In this document: one piece after another, positions 17,197-26,267 of the stretch | Position numbering within the stretch: position 1 is the first letter of the stretch | Layout: each line of letters starts with the position of its first letter | Assembly: GCF_001298105.1 (NCBI RefSeq) | Contig: NZ_LGJH01000160.1 | Location: 1-64,000, forward strand | DNA: 64,000 nucleotides | DNA from: Novosphingobium sp. ST904 | Lineage (GTDB): Bacteria > Pseudomonadota > Alphaproteobacteria > Sphingomonadales > Sphingomonadaceae | Reading direction: 5' to 3' | The notes under the pieces: generated by a model | Databases searched by the model: none | What the model was told of the DNA's origin: nothing | What the model saw: only the letters and a program-made list of their open reading frames with translations | Position numbers and translations under genes: made by a program

Positions 17197-18392
17197 CGCA
17201 CCACCTCCAGCCGCTCGGCGCGAAAGGCCTGCACCATACGCTCGACCTCGTTGAACATGTGCCGGCAAAGCGATTCCTGAGACTGGAAATGGATATGCCG
17301 CAAGGCCCCGCTGGCGAGCCCCTTGTGCCCGCGTTCGATCACCGATCTATCCTCGGCATGAACATCACGGGCCGTCGCCATGACATATTCGCGGGCGAAC
17401 CGCTCGCTGGCGCTCTCGTCTTCCCCCACCCAGTAAAGCCGGATAACCCCACGAGAACGGTCATGGGCGAGCGGCATGACCATGTGCGAGAAATGCTGCA
17501 CCGGTGAGCCGAACAGGAAGAAGTTCGGGAACAGCGCCAGATAGTCCTTCACGGTTTCGGCGCCGAACAAACCATCCGCCATGGCGGATGCCCCGCCGCG
17601 CCTGAAAGCCTCGCCCTGTATCGGCGCCGGGGGAGGCATATTCGGGTTCGTCCAGATCCGTTGCGCTCGGTGGGCCCCATGAAAATCGTAGGAGACCGGA
17701 TAACCGAACGGATTGTCCGCGCTGCAAACCGGTTGCGCGGCAGCAGGGTGAATGAAGCGCAGATGATAGTTTTCCTGGAAATTATCGAACGTCAGCTTCC
17801 AGTTCGCGTCGATCTCGTAGACATATTCCGAGAAGGTGGTGGCGCGGCCCACCGGCATCTGCTCCAGCTTTTCCGCAAGCGGTCCCAGTTCCTCACGCAG
17901 GCTCATCGCGGGCGTTCCGAAGTGAACGAAGATGAGGCCGCCGATCACCTCGCAGGCCAGACCGGGCAAAGCGCAATCCGACTTGGAAACGTGGAAGGAT
18001 TCGAAATCCGGCGCGGAGATCAGACCGCCGTCCAGCCCGAAAGTCCACATGTGATAGGGGCAACTGAAGGTGCTCTGCTTTCCCTCGCAGGCATCGACCA
18101 ACTGGGTGCCGCGATGCGTGCAGACATTGTGGAAAGCCCGGATCACCCCGTCCTTGCCGTGCGTGACGAGGATGGACGCCGTGAGCACCTCGACCTCGCG
18201 GCGGATGAAGCTGCCACGATCGGGAACCTCGCAGACATGGCCGATCTGGAGCCAATTACGGCGAAACACCGCCTCTCGCTCCAGTTCGAACCAGTCCGGA
18301 TCGTGGTAGGGTGCGGCGGGCACAGGCCCTGTGCCAAGCCACGCCAGTTCGTCCTTGCCCACCGGCTCGAAGGCCGCGTCCTGCCCGTTCAT
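17193..18392 (-). CDS. Rieske 2Fe-2S oxygenase, alpha subunit
   Basis: A 399-residue oxygenase component with Rieske ligands C91, H93, C111 and H114, separated by the usual 17 residues. The catalytic iron site NFQENYHLRFIH has H210 and H215 in the standard spacing. It is shorter than the other Rieske protein in this window (471 residues) and resembles trimeric alpha-only oxygenases. These act on aromatic acids, quaternary ammonium compounds or steroids; the substrate is not determinable here. It lies downstream of a TetR gene on the same strand, with a palindrome overlapping the TetR stop. No reductase is nearby. Confidence 0.9.
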   Translation of the reverse strand: MNGQDAAFEPVGKDELAWLGTGPVPAAPYHDPDWFELEREAVFRRNWLQIGHVCEVPDRGSFIRREVEVLTASILVTHGKDGVIRAFHNVCTHRGTQLVDACEGKQSTFSCPYHMWTFGLDGGLISAPDFESFHVSKSDCALPGLACEVIGGLIFVHFGTPAMSLREELGPLAEKLEQMPVGRATTFSEYVYEIDANWKLTFDNFQENYHLRFIHPAAAQPVCSADNPFGYPVSYDFHGAHRAQRIWTNPNMPPPAPIQGEAFRRGGASAMADGLFGAETVKDYLALFPNFFLFGSPVQHFSHMVMPLAHDRSRGVIRLYWVGEDESASERFAREYVMATARDVHAEDRSVIERGHKGLASGALRHIHFQSQESLCRHMFNEVERMVQAFRAERLEVVR

Positions 18393-18445
18393 TGCATCCT
18401 CTCCCTTGCTTTTGTCGGGAGCAGGATATGGTGGCCTATCGATTC

Positions 18446-18465
18446 TTACAACACATCTGTCGTAA
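18446..18465. promoter_or_regulatory. Operator-like palindrome overlapping TetR stop codon, upstream of Rieske
   Basis: TTACAACACATCTGTCGTAA pairs at eight of ten dyad positions. Its first three bases are the reverse complement of the TetR stop codon. It lies 54 bases upstream of the Rieske start, where a repressor could control the downstream gene separately from its own. Confidence 0.5.
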
Positions 18466-19090
18466 TATCGCGGCCTGGCGTAACGCCTATCAGGCGCAGC
18501 ATGGCGAGTTGGCTCTTCGCCAGCCGTTCGACGACATCGTCCAGCGGCAGGTCAGGCCGGACGCTGTTGCGATAGACGCGCGGCCCGATCATCGCCCATG
18601 TCAGCAGCAATGTGCTGAACGATTCCGCGTCGATGTCCGTTTCTCCCATCTCCGCGAACTGCTCGCGCAACCCGTCCACAAGGGCATCCCAATGGGGGTA
18701 GCGATTGCCGATACGGCCCGGCGCGAGGAATTCCTCGGTCCAGAGCGCGATCACCTCGGGATTTTCGAGCACGAAGCGGGTGATGAAGCGGGTGCGGTTC
18801 TCTGCCGTGTCGGACGGTGCGAATGCGGCCGCCAACTGGTTTGCCGACCATTCCCGAACCGCCACCAACAAGGCATCGCGGCTGTCGAAATGGTAATAGA
18901 CGGTGGTGCGGTTAACACCCGCTTCGCGCGCAACTTCGGACAGCGAAAGCGCTTCGGTCCCTTTTTCCGACATCAGCCGCACAGCCGTGTCGATCAGTAC
19001 CCCATGGGTTTCCTCGAAGCCCTTGTTGCGGCGGCGCGAAGGCTGCCGCCGGCCCGCCGGAGTTCCCGGTGCGTCGATCGGTTTAGTCAT
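18446..19090 (-). CDS. TetR-family transcriptional regulator
   Basis: From ATG 19090 the protein has 214 residues and GGAGG lies just upstream; the long N-terminal extension of the open frame is not protein-like. A basic N-tail (residues about 13-24) precedes the DNA-binding domain. The helix-turn-helix at about 50-69 (LSEVAREAGVNRTTVYYHFDS) is canonical. The C-terminal ligand domain is unassigned. Neighbours are the Rieske gene (same strand, downstream) and the YghU-like transferase (divergent). Palindromes at 18446 and 19152 are candidate operators sharing a TTACAA half. It probably represses both units and is relieved by an aromatic or other hydrophobic ligand. Confidence 0.9.
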   Translation of the reverse strand: MTKPIDAPGTPAGRRQPSRRRNKGFEETHGVLIDTAVRLMSEKGTEALSLSEVAREAGVNRTTVYYHFDSRDALLVAVREWSANQLAAAFAPSDTAENRTRFITRFVLENPEVIALWTEEFLAPGRIGNRYPHWDALVDGLREQFAEMGETDIDAESFSTLLLTWAMIGPRVYRNSVRPDLPLDDVVERLAKSQLAMLRLIGVTPGRDITTDVL

Positions 19091-19151
19091 TCGCCTCCTG
19101 CCAGTTTGCCGGCGCCGTTTTGCCGAGTGCCGTATAAAACCACTAGCTGAT

Positions 19152-19170
19152 TGATTTACAATCGAAATCA
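19152..19170. promoter_or_regulatory. Palindrome in TetR/yghU divergent promoter
   Basis: TGATTT (19152-19157) and AAATCA (19165-19170) form a perfect 6-bp dyad with a 7-base centre, between the divergent TetR and glutathione transferase genes. It is a likely autoregulatory operator. Confidence 0.45.
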
Positions 19171-19297
19171 CCGACAGTCGAGTATCTCTTCGGACTATTG
19201 TGTCGCCCACAGCACAAAGGTCGCAATCAGCCGCATCGGGGTTGCCGCCCGAGAAGGCCATTCCTAGATCAGCCCCCACGACATCAAGGAGTTGCTC

Positions 19298-20074
19298 ATG
19301 TCCGATCCCACTTACACGCCGCCGAAAGTCTGGACCTGGGACAAGGGGAACGGCGGCGAATGGGCGAGCATCAATCGTCCGGTTTCCGGGGCGACGCACG
19401 ACAAGGAACTGCCACGCGGAGAGCACCCCCTGCAACTCTACTCGCTAGGTACTCCCAATGGGCAAAAGGTCACGATCCTGCTGGAAGAACTGATTGCCGC
19501 AGGGGTAGCGGAGGCGGAATACGACGCCTGGCTCATTAATATCGGCGAAGGCGACCAGTTCGGTTCGGGCTTCGTTTCGGTGAATCCGAACTCGAAGATC
19601 CCCGCCCTGCTGGACTATTCCGCAGACAAGCCGGTGCGGATTTTCGAATCGGGCGCTATCCTGCTCTATCTTGCGGAAAAGTTCGGTAAGTTCGTGCCGG
19701 CCAACTATCCCGAGCGCGCGGAGTGCCTGTCCTGGCTGATGTGGCAGATGTCGACGGCTCCGCTGATCGGCGGCGGTTTCGGACATTTCTACGCCTATGC
19801 ACCCGAGAAGTTCGAATATCCGATCAATCGCTATGCCATGGAAACGAAGCGCATCCTCGACGTGGCGGACAAGCGCCTCGGCGAGTCGCGCTATCTGGCG
19901 GGAAGCGAATATTCTATCGCTGACATAGCCGCCTATGGCTGGTTCGGCGGCTTCGTGCGCGGCGACGCCTATGGCGATGCGGCGACTTTCCTTGACGTTG
20001 CCAGCTACGAACACCTGATGCGCTGGGGCGAGGAAGTCGCGCCCGCACGCCGGTTCAACGCGGCCGGATCGTAA
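19298..20074 (+). CDS. yghU: Glutathione S-transferase, YghU-like disulfide oxidoreductase
   Basis: A 258-residue GST-fold protein of the Nu class. The start is ATG 19298, preceded by AAGGAG with six-base spacing; an in-frame TTG at 19292 is less likely. Family features are the long N-terminal arm (PPKVWTWDKGNGGEWASINRP) before the thioredoxin-like domain, SLGTPNGQKVTILLEEL, the cis-Pro region NSKIPALLD, and ESGAILLYLAEK. The C-terminal helical domain follows. Nu-class enzymes reduce organic hydroperoxides and disulfides with two glutathiones. Divergent placement from TetR suggests co-regulation with the Rieske oxygenase. Confidence 0.88.
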   Translation: MSDPTYTPPKVWTWDKGNGGEWASINRPVSGATHDKELPRGEHPLQLYSLGTPNGQKVTILLEELIAAGVAEAEYDAWLINIGEGDQFGSGFVSVNPNSKIPALLDYSADKPVRIFESGAILLYLAEKFGKFVPANYPERAECLSWLMWQMSTAPLIGGGFGHFYAYAPEKFEYPINRYAMETKRILDVADKRLGESRYLAGSEYSIADIAAYGWFGGFVRGDAYGDAATFLDVASYEHLMRWGEEVAPARRFNAAGS

Positions 20075-20160
20075 ACCGCAACGGTGAAGGCATGGTCCGC
20101 GAACGGCATTCCGCCGCCGATATCGACATTGTTCTCAAGGCTTGAGCCTGCTGAAATGCC

Positions 20161-20198
20161 GGCGCTGGAAAACTCTCTTCAAAGGGCTTTTCAGCGCC
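20161..20198 (+). terminator. Hairpin between yghU and tRNA-Gln
   Basis: GGCGCTG (20161-20167) pairs with CAGCGCC (20192-20198), extended by AAAA/TTTT inside the stem with one bulged G. It lies about 90 bases after the yghU stop and 31 bases before the tRNA. It is a probable terminator, though without a T-tail. Confidence 0.5.
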
Positions 20199-20229
20199 CT
20201 GCATTAGCCGCTAAGCGCGCATTCCCTGC

Positions 20230-20304
20230 TGGGGCGTCGCCAAGTGGTAAGGCACCGGTTTTTGGTACCGGCATTCGCAGGTTCGAATCCTGCCGCCCCA
20301 GCCA
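20230..20304 (+). tRNA. tRNA-Gln (anticodon TTG)
   Basis: A complete 75-base cloverleaf. The acceptor stem TGGGGCG pairs with CGCCCCA (20230-20236 with 20294-20300), followed by discriminator G and an encoded CCA. The anticodon stem is CCGGT/ACCGG around a 7-base loop with TTG in the anticodon position. The T-arm GCAGG TTCGAAT CCTGC is standard. No integrase or att duplication is seen beside it. Confidence 0.96.
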
Positions 20305-20585
20305 GGTAGTTCTGCTGAAGTTATGATATGCCAATCATGCGGCATGTCCTCCATTCGGCATTAGCGGCGTTGAGCTTTAAGTTCCGTCTCCCCAAATCAA
20401 ACCCTCGCGCCCCATCACCTGATCGCGTTTCAGAATGCGAGCGGCGCCCACAGCAAACTGCTGCCCTGCACCGGCCAGACAAGGCCGGGCTCATATCCGC
20501 GCACCCTCGGACTGCCGACCGGCGCAACCACCTTCCCGAACACCGCCGACCGCGAAATGCCGAGACGTTTCGCGACGGCACTATT

Positions 20586-20604
20586 GCAAATGTTTCGCAT
20601 TTGC
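20586..20604. promoter_or_regulatory. Fur/iron-responsive box-like palindrome upstream of siderophore receptor
   Basis: GCAAATG (20586-20592) and CATTTGC (20598-20604) form a perfect 7-bp dyad with a 5-base centre, followed by a second partial ATTTGCG half-site. Composition and position, 43 bases upstream of the receptor start, fit a Fur-type iron operator of alphaproteobacteria. The remainder of this 342-base gap (20305-20585) shows nothing I can support. Confidence 0.5.
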
Positions 20605-20646
20605 GTATTTGCGCGACCATAAGTTTGATGTTCAGGGAGATTAGTT

Positions 20647-22758
20647 TTGTCATCAGTCACGCGTGCTCGGCCCGGGATCTGCATGGCCCTTGTCGGCGCA
20701 TCGATTCCGGCGATTGCCCTCGCTGCGATGCCCGGTGTCGCAGCGGCTCAAGGCAGTGAGGAAACTAGCGCTCCCGCCCAGGATATCGTCGTCACGGCAG
20801 ACCGCAGAGACAGCTTCAGCGCGGATTTCGTGCAGGCCGGCACCTTCCGCGACGCACGCCTGCGCGATACGCCGCTGACGATTGCAGTCATGACCAAGGA
20901 CTTGCTGGAAGCACAGCAGGCCCGGTCCCTGATCGACGCCGTGCGGAACACCCCCGGCGTCACGCAGGCCCAGATCAACAGTGCCATCTACAGCAACCTG
21001 GCGATCCGCGGCATCACTCTCAACAACTTCACGAACGTGCGCTGGAACGGCGTCCTGCCGATCGTCAACCTGATCGAGCAACCGATCGAGAGCAAGGACC
21101 GCATCGAAGTCCTCAAGGGTGCGGCGGGGCTCTACTACGGCTTCGCAACCCCTTCCGGCATCGTCAATCTTGTGACCGAACGCCCTGAGGATGCACCGAT
21201 CAACCGTATCGACTTCATGGGCGATTCCAACGGATCCGTCGGCGCGAACTTCGATGTCAGCCGCAGCTTCGGATCGGCGGGCCTGCGGGTAAATGCCGGG
21301 ACATCCTCGATCGAAACCGGGATCAAGCGCAGTTCCGGCGCCAGACGCTTCATTTCGGGAGCGTTCGACTGGCGCCCCCTCGATGGCCTCGAAATCCTGC
21401 TCGACGCCGAATACAACTACAAGTCCGTGACCGAGCCGACGGAGTTCAGCCTGCCCGCCGCCGTGAACGGAACCATCGCGCTTCCGCCCCTCCAGTCCCC
21501 TTCGAAAAACCTGGGCGCGTCATGGATGCAGGGTCGCGGGCATTCGACGAACCTGCTTGCGCGCGTGAATTACGATTTTGCGCAGAACTGGCGCATCGCC
21601 TTCGCCGTCGGCCAATCCTACCTGACGCGAAGCCGTTATTATTCCTCCTTCGGCGGCTACAATCTCGACACCGGGGACGGAACCGTATCGGTGGCGATGA
21701 CCAGCGGCAACGACTACAAGAACAATATCTATCGCAGCGATATTTCCGGCTCGTTCCAGACCGGACCGATCACGCACAATGTCATGGTCGGCGTATCGTA
21801 CTACACGCGCGACAGCAACGTGCCGACGGCGGTGCGATACAGCTTTGCCCAGAACCTATACGACCCAGTTGCCATTCCGCAGCAGCCGAAGCCGCCACGT
21901 ATCATTCCCAACCCGTCGCGGGTCGAGGACCTTGGCGTCTACATCTTCGACAGGGCCTCGCTCGGCGACTGGCTTCAGGCGACCATCGGCTATCGCAAGA
22001 CCGACTACAGCGATATCAGCCGCACCTCGGACTACAAGATCAAGCCGGGAACCTGGTCCTACGGGCTGATGGTAAAGCCGGTGGCCTGGGCGAATGTCTA
22101 TGCCAACTATATCGAAGGCCTCGAACCCGGACCGATCGCGCAGCAGATCGCCAACAATGCGGGTGAAATCCTCCCGGCGGCGGTCAGCAAGCAGAAGGAA
22201 GTGGGCCTCAAGGTCGAGCCGATCCGGGGCATGTTGATGACGGCCGCCTATTTCCACATCAAGCGTCCCTCGGCCTACCTCAACAGCGCGAACTACTTCG
22301 TCCAGGATGCCGAGGCCGTGTACGAGGGCATCGAGGTAAGCGCAGTCGGTGAAGTGCTTCCGCGCCTGTCGATCTCCGCCAGCGCCCTCTATCTCGACGC
22401 CCAGCAGAAGTCCGGGAACGCTACTGTTGTCGGGAAGCTGATCGAGAATGTCTCGAAGTATTCGGGTTCGATCTTCGCCGAATACCGCGTCCCCGTGATC
22501 GAGGGCCTGCGGGTCTCGGCCGGTATGTTCCATGTCGGCCGCCGCGCGGTCAATGCGCTCAACCAGGCTTTCGTGCCGGGCTACGTGACCTTCGACCTCG
22601 GAGCGAGCTACAACTTCGACCTTGCCGGAAGCCCGACGACGATCCGCGTCTATGCGGATAACGTGACAGGCAAGCGCTACTGGGCGTCGACCGGCTCGAG
22701 CCTTCTTGCCCAGGGGCTCCCGCCGAGCGTCAAGCTAAGCCTTTCGACCCGCTTCTAG
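20647..22758 (+). CDS. TonB-dependent siderophore receptor
   Basis: A 703-residue outer-membrane receptor starting at TTG 20647, with GGGAGA seven bases upstream; an ATG at 20683 is an alternative. The signal peptide ends near residue 35 (AAAQG). A TonB-box-like DIVVTA segment follows, then the plug domain with IRGITLNNF and ERIEVLKGAAG-type motif (here DRIEVLKGAAGLYYG). The 22-strand barrel ends KLSLSTRF with the obligatory terminal Phe. It has no N-terminal STN signalling domain, so it is a transport receptor only. FhuA/FhuE-type siderophores such as ferric hydroxamates are the likely ligands. An iron-box-like palindrome precedes it. Confidence 0.92.
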   Translation: MSSVTRARPGICMALVGASIPAIALAAMPGVAAAQGSEETSAPAQDIVVTADRRDSFSADFVQAGTFRDARLRDTPLTIAVMTKDLLEAQQARSLIDAVRNTPGVTQAQINSAIYSNLAIRGITLNNFTNVRWNGVLPIVNLIEQPIESKDRIEVLKGAAGLYYGFATPSGIVNLVTERPEDAPINRIDFMGDSNGSVGANFDVSRSFGSAGLRVNAGTSSIETGIKRSSGARRFISGAFDWRPLDGLEILLDAEYNYKSVTEPTEFSLPAAVNGTIALPPLQSPSKNLGASWMQGRGHSTNLLARVNYDFAQNWRIAFAVGQSYLTRSRYYSSFGGYNLDTGDGTVSVAMTSGNDYKNNIYRSDISGSFQTGPITHNVMVGVSYYTRDSNVPTAVRYSFAQNLYDPVAIPQQPKPPRIIPNPSRVEDLGVYIFDRASLGDWLQATIGYRKTDYSDISRTSDYKIKPGTWSYGLMVKPVAWANVYANYIEGLEPGPIAQQIANNAGEILPAAVSKQKEVGLKVEPIRGMLMTAAYFHIKRPSAYLNSANYFVQDAEAVYEGIEVSAVGEVLPRLSISASALYLDAQQKSGNATVVGKLIENVSKYSGSIFAEYRVPVIEGLRVSAGMFHVGRRAVNALNQAFVPGYVTFDLGASYNFDLAGSPTTIRVYADNVTGKRYWASTGSSLLAQGLPPSVKLSLSTRF

Positions 22759-22780
22759 GGCCGACCCTCACCCGGTTTTC

Positions 22781-22808
22781 TCCGGCGGGGCATGAATGCT
22801 TCGCCGGA
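22781..22808. terminator. Hairpin between receptor and sensor kinase gene
   Basis: TCCGGCG (22781-22787) pairs with CGCCGGA (22802-22808), extended by GCAT/ATGC in the loop. It lies between two convergent genes and could serve both. No clear T-run is present on either side. Confidence 0.45.
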
Positions 22809-22839
22809 AATTCCTGCCCCGAAAACAGGCTAAGATCGT

Positions 22840-24198
22840 TCATATCGGCGGGAAATGGAGGATCACGGCAAGACCGGGAGCGCCGTTCCTCAACTCGGCC
22901 CGCCCGCCATGTGCCTGCGCGATGGCGCGAACGATGCTCAGACCCAGCCCATGCCCCGGACTGGACCGCGCCTGCTCGCTGCGGGCGAACCGCTCGAACA
23001 GGCGCTGTCCTTCGACCTCGTCCACACCGGGACCGTTATCCGCAACCTCGACGCTTACGCCCTCGTCGCCGGAACTGGCCGTCATGCAGATTGCGGTGCC
23101 GCCCGGCGTGTGACGCAAGGCATTGTCGAGAAGGTTGGCGATTGCCTGGCTCACAAGGCGGCGGTCGCCTTCGATTTCCAGTCCGGCGGGGAAATCAACC
23201 TGGAGAGTGCGGCCGCTGTCCTCGATGTCGGGGCGGTAGCTCTCTGCCATCTGGTCGAGCAGCGCCGACATATCCACGCGGCGGTGCGGAAGCCGGTCGG
23301 ACAAGCCCTCGATTTCCGCCAGCCGCAGCAAGGCTGAAAACAGTTCGAGCAATTCGCCCGCCTGCGCACGCGCTGTATCGAGGATATCTGCGCGCGTTCG
23401 CGCTTCCGGTTCGCGCGCCGCTTCATCGAGCTTGTTGCAGAGCCTCGTAAGCGGCGTCCGCAGATCGTGAGCGACATCGCTCGATACCTGTCGCAGGTTT
23501 TCCATCAGGCTCTCTATCCTGTCGAGCATCCGGTTGAGCGTGCCGGCCAGCCGATCGAACTCGCTTCCGGAATTATCTCGCGGAATGCGCCGGGCCAGAT
23601 CGCCGCCGATGATCGCCTGTGCCGTCGCATCGATCCGGCTCAGGCGTCTCCGGGTAATCCAACCGATCAGGACCGCCGCCGCCAACCCGAGGATGAGCAT
23701 GGCCGCGAGCGAGCTTACAAACAACGCGGCAAGCGTCCGGTCGATCTCGTCGAGGTCGGAGCGATCTGCTGCAATCACGAGCGTGCCGCCCGGAACCGCG
23801 GTTGTCAGGGCCTGTGCGATGGCATCCTCGCTAAGGTAGCCCTGCCCTTGCCGCCGATAGTGGAGAAACTCCTCGAAGCCCTGTTTTCCGGGAACCGGGG
23901 CATCGAGAGAGCCCGCCAGTCTTTCACCAGCTTCGTCGACCAGCAGGTACTCTAGGCTGGAGGTCGACCGCGCGGCTTCTCGGCGACCGATGGCAGCGGC
24001 GAGCGCCGGGAGTCCGCTGGAATGTGCTTCCGCCAGCAACCCGGCGGTTTCAGTGGCGATACGATGGTCGAGCTGCTGCTCCAGCGCCTCGTGAGTGACT
24101 TCGTAAGCAGCGAGGCCGATCGCAAGCGTGGCCAGCGCAAACGCGACGGCGACGATCCCGACCAGCCCCGAAGTGGTTCGCCAGAGGTTCCGCAGCAT
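22840..24198 (-). CDS. Sensor histidine kinase of efflux two-component system
   Basis: A 452-residue membrane kinase. TM1 is about residues 10-32, the periplasmic sensor about 33-155, and TM2 about 157-180. HAMP follows, then the H-box DVAHDLRTPLTRL with H244, the N-box NLLDNALRHTP, and the G1/G2 boxes VADNGPGVD and GHGLGLSIV. The sensor region is acidic and contains three His (residues 36, 45 and 59), but no clear metal motif is evident. Its start directly follows the response regulator stop. It is the last gene of the RND efflux operon. Similarity of layout to CusS/CzcS sensors suggests metal or envelope stress sensing. Confidence 0.92.
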   Translation of the reverse strand: MLRNLWRTTSGLVGIVAVAFALATLAIGLAAYEVTHEALEQQLDHRIATETAGLLAEAHSSGLPALAAAIGRREAARSTSSLEYLLVDEAGERLAGSLDAPVPGKQGFEEFLHYRRQGQGYLSEDAIAQALTTAVPGGTLVIAADRSDLDEIDRTLAALFVSSLAAMLILGLAAAVLIGWITRRRLSRIDATAQAIIGGDLARRIPRDNSGSEFDRLAGTLNRMLDRIESLMENLRQVSSDVAHDLRTPLTRLCNKLDEAAREPEARTRADILDTARAQAGELLELFSALLRLAEIEGLSDRLPHRRVDMSALLDQMAESYRPDIEDSGRTLQVDFPAGLEIEGDRRLVSQAIANLLDNALRHTPGGTAICMTASSGDEGVSVEVADNGPGVDEVEGQRLFERFARSEQARSSPGHGLGLSIVRAIAQAHGGRAELRNGAPGLAVILHFPPI

Positions 24199-24873
24199 CT
24201 ATCCGCCCCGGATCATGTAGCCGGCCCCGCGTATCGTCTCGATGGCATCCTCTTCGAACCCGGCGTTGAGCTTGGATCGCAAGCGGCTGAGGTGGGTCTC
24301 GACAATGTTCGTCTTGGGATCAAAATCGAAATCCCACACCCGTTCAAGCAGCATCGTGCGCGTCATCACTCGCCGGGGATTGCGCATCAATTCGGCCAGC
24401 AGCGCGAACTCGCGCGGCTGCAAGGCAATGCGGCTTCCCCGCCGTTCGACCGTGCGGCGATGGAGGTCGAGCAGGATGTCGCCCACAGCGAGCAAGTGCC
24501 CCTCCATCCGGGCCTGCGGCCGCCTGCCCAGAGCATTGATCCGCGCGGCGAGTTCGGAAAAGGCAAAGGGCTTCACCAGATAATCGTCAGCCCCGGCCTC
24601 CAGCCCGTCCACCCTGTCGGCAATTCCGCCGATCGCGGTCAACATCAGGACCGGCGTTGCGTCCGCCGCCGCGCGCAGCGCCTTGAGCAACGAAAGCCCG
24701 TCGAGCCCCGGCAGCATGCGATCGAGCACAATGACATCGAATCCGCCACCGGTCGCCTGAAACAGCCCATCGCGCCCATCGCGGCTCAGGACGACGGCTT
24801 GCCCGGCTTCCTCAAGTCCCTTCGCGATGAAGCAGGCGGTTTCTTCGTCATCTTCCACTATCAGGATTCGCAT
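24199..24873 (-). CDS. OmpR/PhoB-family response regulator of efflux operon
   Basis: A 224-residue two-domain regulator. The receiver has the acidic pair at residues 8-9 (VEDDE) and phospho-acceptor D51 (VLDRMLPG). The C-terminal winged helix includes LQPREFALLAELMRNPRRVMTRTMLLERVWDFDFDPKTN (seen in parts) and ends IRGAGYMIRGG. It is of CusR/CzcR type. It is located nine bases after the outer-membrane factor gene and abuts the kinase gene, so it is an integral member of the efflux operon and probably activates it. Confidence 0.93.
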   Translation of the reverse strand: MRILIVEDDEETACFIAKGLEEAGQAVVLSRDGRDGLFQATGGGFDVIVLDRMLPGLDGLSLLKALRAAADATPVLMLTAIGGIADRVDGLEAGADDYLVKPFAFSELAARINALGRRPQARMEGHLLAVGDILLDLHRRTVERRGSRIALQPREFALLAELMRNPRRVMTRTMLLERVWDFDFDPKTNIVETHLSRLRSKLNAGFEEDAIETIRGAGYMIRGG

Positions 24874-24882
24874 GGACGCAGC

Positions 24883-26267
24883 CTAGCGCGCCTGCGACCC
24901 GCTACGCCAGCCGCCACCGAGCGCGCGAAAGAGCGCGACTTCCGCCTGGGCGACCGCAAGATCGCTCTGGATTTTCGCAAGGCGCGCGGCAGCCAGGGTG
25001 CGCTCGGCATCGATCTGGAGCAGGCTTGCCGCATCGCCCAGCCGGACGCGCGCCGCGGACCGGCGGGCATAAGCGCGTGCCTCATCTGCCGCAGCCCCGA
25101 GATCGCGATTGCGTCGCAGTTCGGCATCGTAGGCGGCAAGCGCGGTCTCGACCTCCCGGAGCGCCTTCAGGACCGCTACATCCCAGCCGGCAAGGGCGGC
25201 CTGCTCCGCAGCCCGGGCTTGAGCAAGCTTCGCCCGTGCCGGCCCTTGATTGGGAAAGGCCCAGGTTATCAGCGGCGATACGGCCGCGTCGAAACCGCCC
25301 GAGAGCAGGCCCAGCGCCCCGCCCAGATTGACGCGGGGATAGAGGTCGGCGCGCGCCACGCCGATCCGGGCGGCAGAGGCTGCAGCCTGCGTTCGGCCTC
25401 GCGCACATCGGGCCGGCGGAGCAGCAGTGCAGTGCCGTCGCCGGCCGCGCCCGCACCTTCAGGCGCGGGGATCATCGTGCAGCCCGGCCCATCGACGCGC
25501 ACCTCGGCGGGGGGACGGCCTCTCAGCGTGGTGAGCCGATAGAGCGCATTCGCGCGCGCCGCCTCGAACGGCGCGATACCCGCTCTGGTCGAGGCCGCCA
25601 GGGTCGCGGCCTGCGAAACTTCCAGCGGCGAGACTTCCCCGGCCAGCAACTGTTCGCGAACCAGCGCAAGCGAGCGCTCCTGCGCTGCTGCCACCGCCCG
25701 AGCCTCTGCGATCGCCTGCGAGGCGGCGCAGGATTCGAGATAGGCCTGAACCGTATCGGCCACGACCGCAACCCTGACTCCATCAAGCGCCGCCGCCTGC
25801 GCTTCGGCATCGGCGCTGGCGGCGAGCGCGCCGGACCGGAGCCGACCGAACAGGTCGATATCCCAGCTTGCGGTCGCCGCGATATCCCAGTCGCTCGCCG
25901 GAACGGACACCGCACCGGGCTGGTTGCCGGGATCGTCGACGGTGAGCGCGCTTTCGATCGTCGTGGTGGGAAGCCGCGCCGCCCGCGCCAATCTCGACGC
26001 CGCGCGCGCACCTTCGAGATTGGCATAAGCGACGCGCAGATCGGCATTGGCCAGGAGACTGGCTTCGACGAGGGAATCCAGTGCGGGATCCTCGTAGAGG
26101 CGCCACCAGTCTTCGGGCACCGGGTCGAGCGTCGCGACCGGAAGATCGGCGAAGCGGCCGGCAGCCGCTGGCGGAATTTCCGGCTTGATCGGCGCGGGAG
26201 GGGCCATGCATCCGGTCACGGCCAGCGCGGCGAGCGGACCGGCCCATAGTGGAAGGCGCAAGATCAT
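24883..26267 (-). pseudogene. NodT-family RND outer membrane factor, one frameshift
   Basis: The gene encodes an outer-membrane channel lipoprotein (signal peptide with lipobox VTGC, C20) for the RND pump. The first frame runs to about 25382, ending in RRPDVREAERRL. The expected continuation RIGVARADLYPRVNLGGALGLLSGG is in another frame. Restoring one base at the CTG/CAG junction (25382-25383) yields a 461-residue protein of normal length with no other lesion. Its start overlaps the RND stop as ATGA. It is either a recent null mutation or a sequencing deletion. If real, the pump has lost its dedicated exit duct. Confidence 0.85.

Noticed and set aside
20230..20304. Genomic island attachment site at the tRNA gene
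   Set aside because: No integrase and no duplicated tRNA 3' end was seen in the flanking 40 kb.
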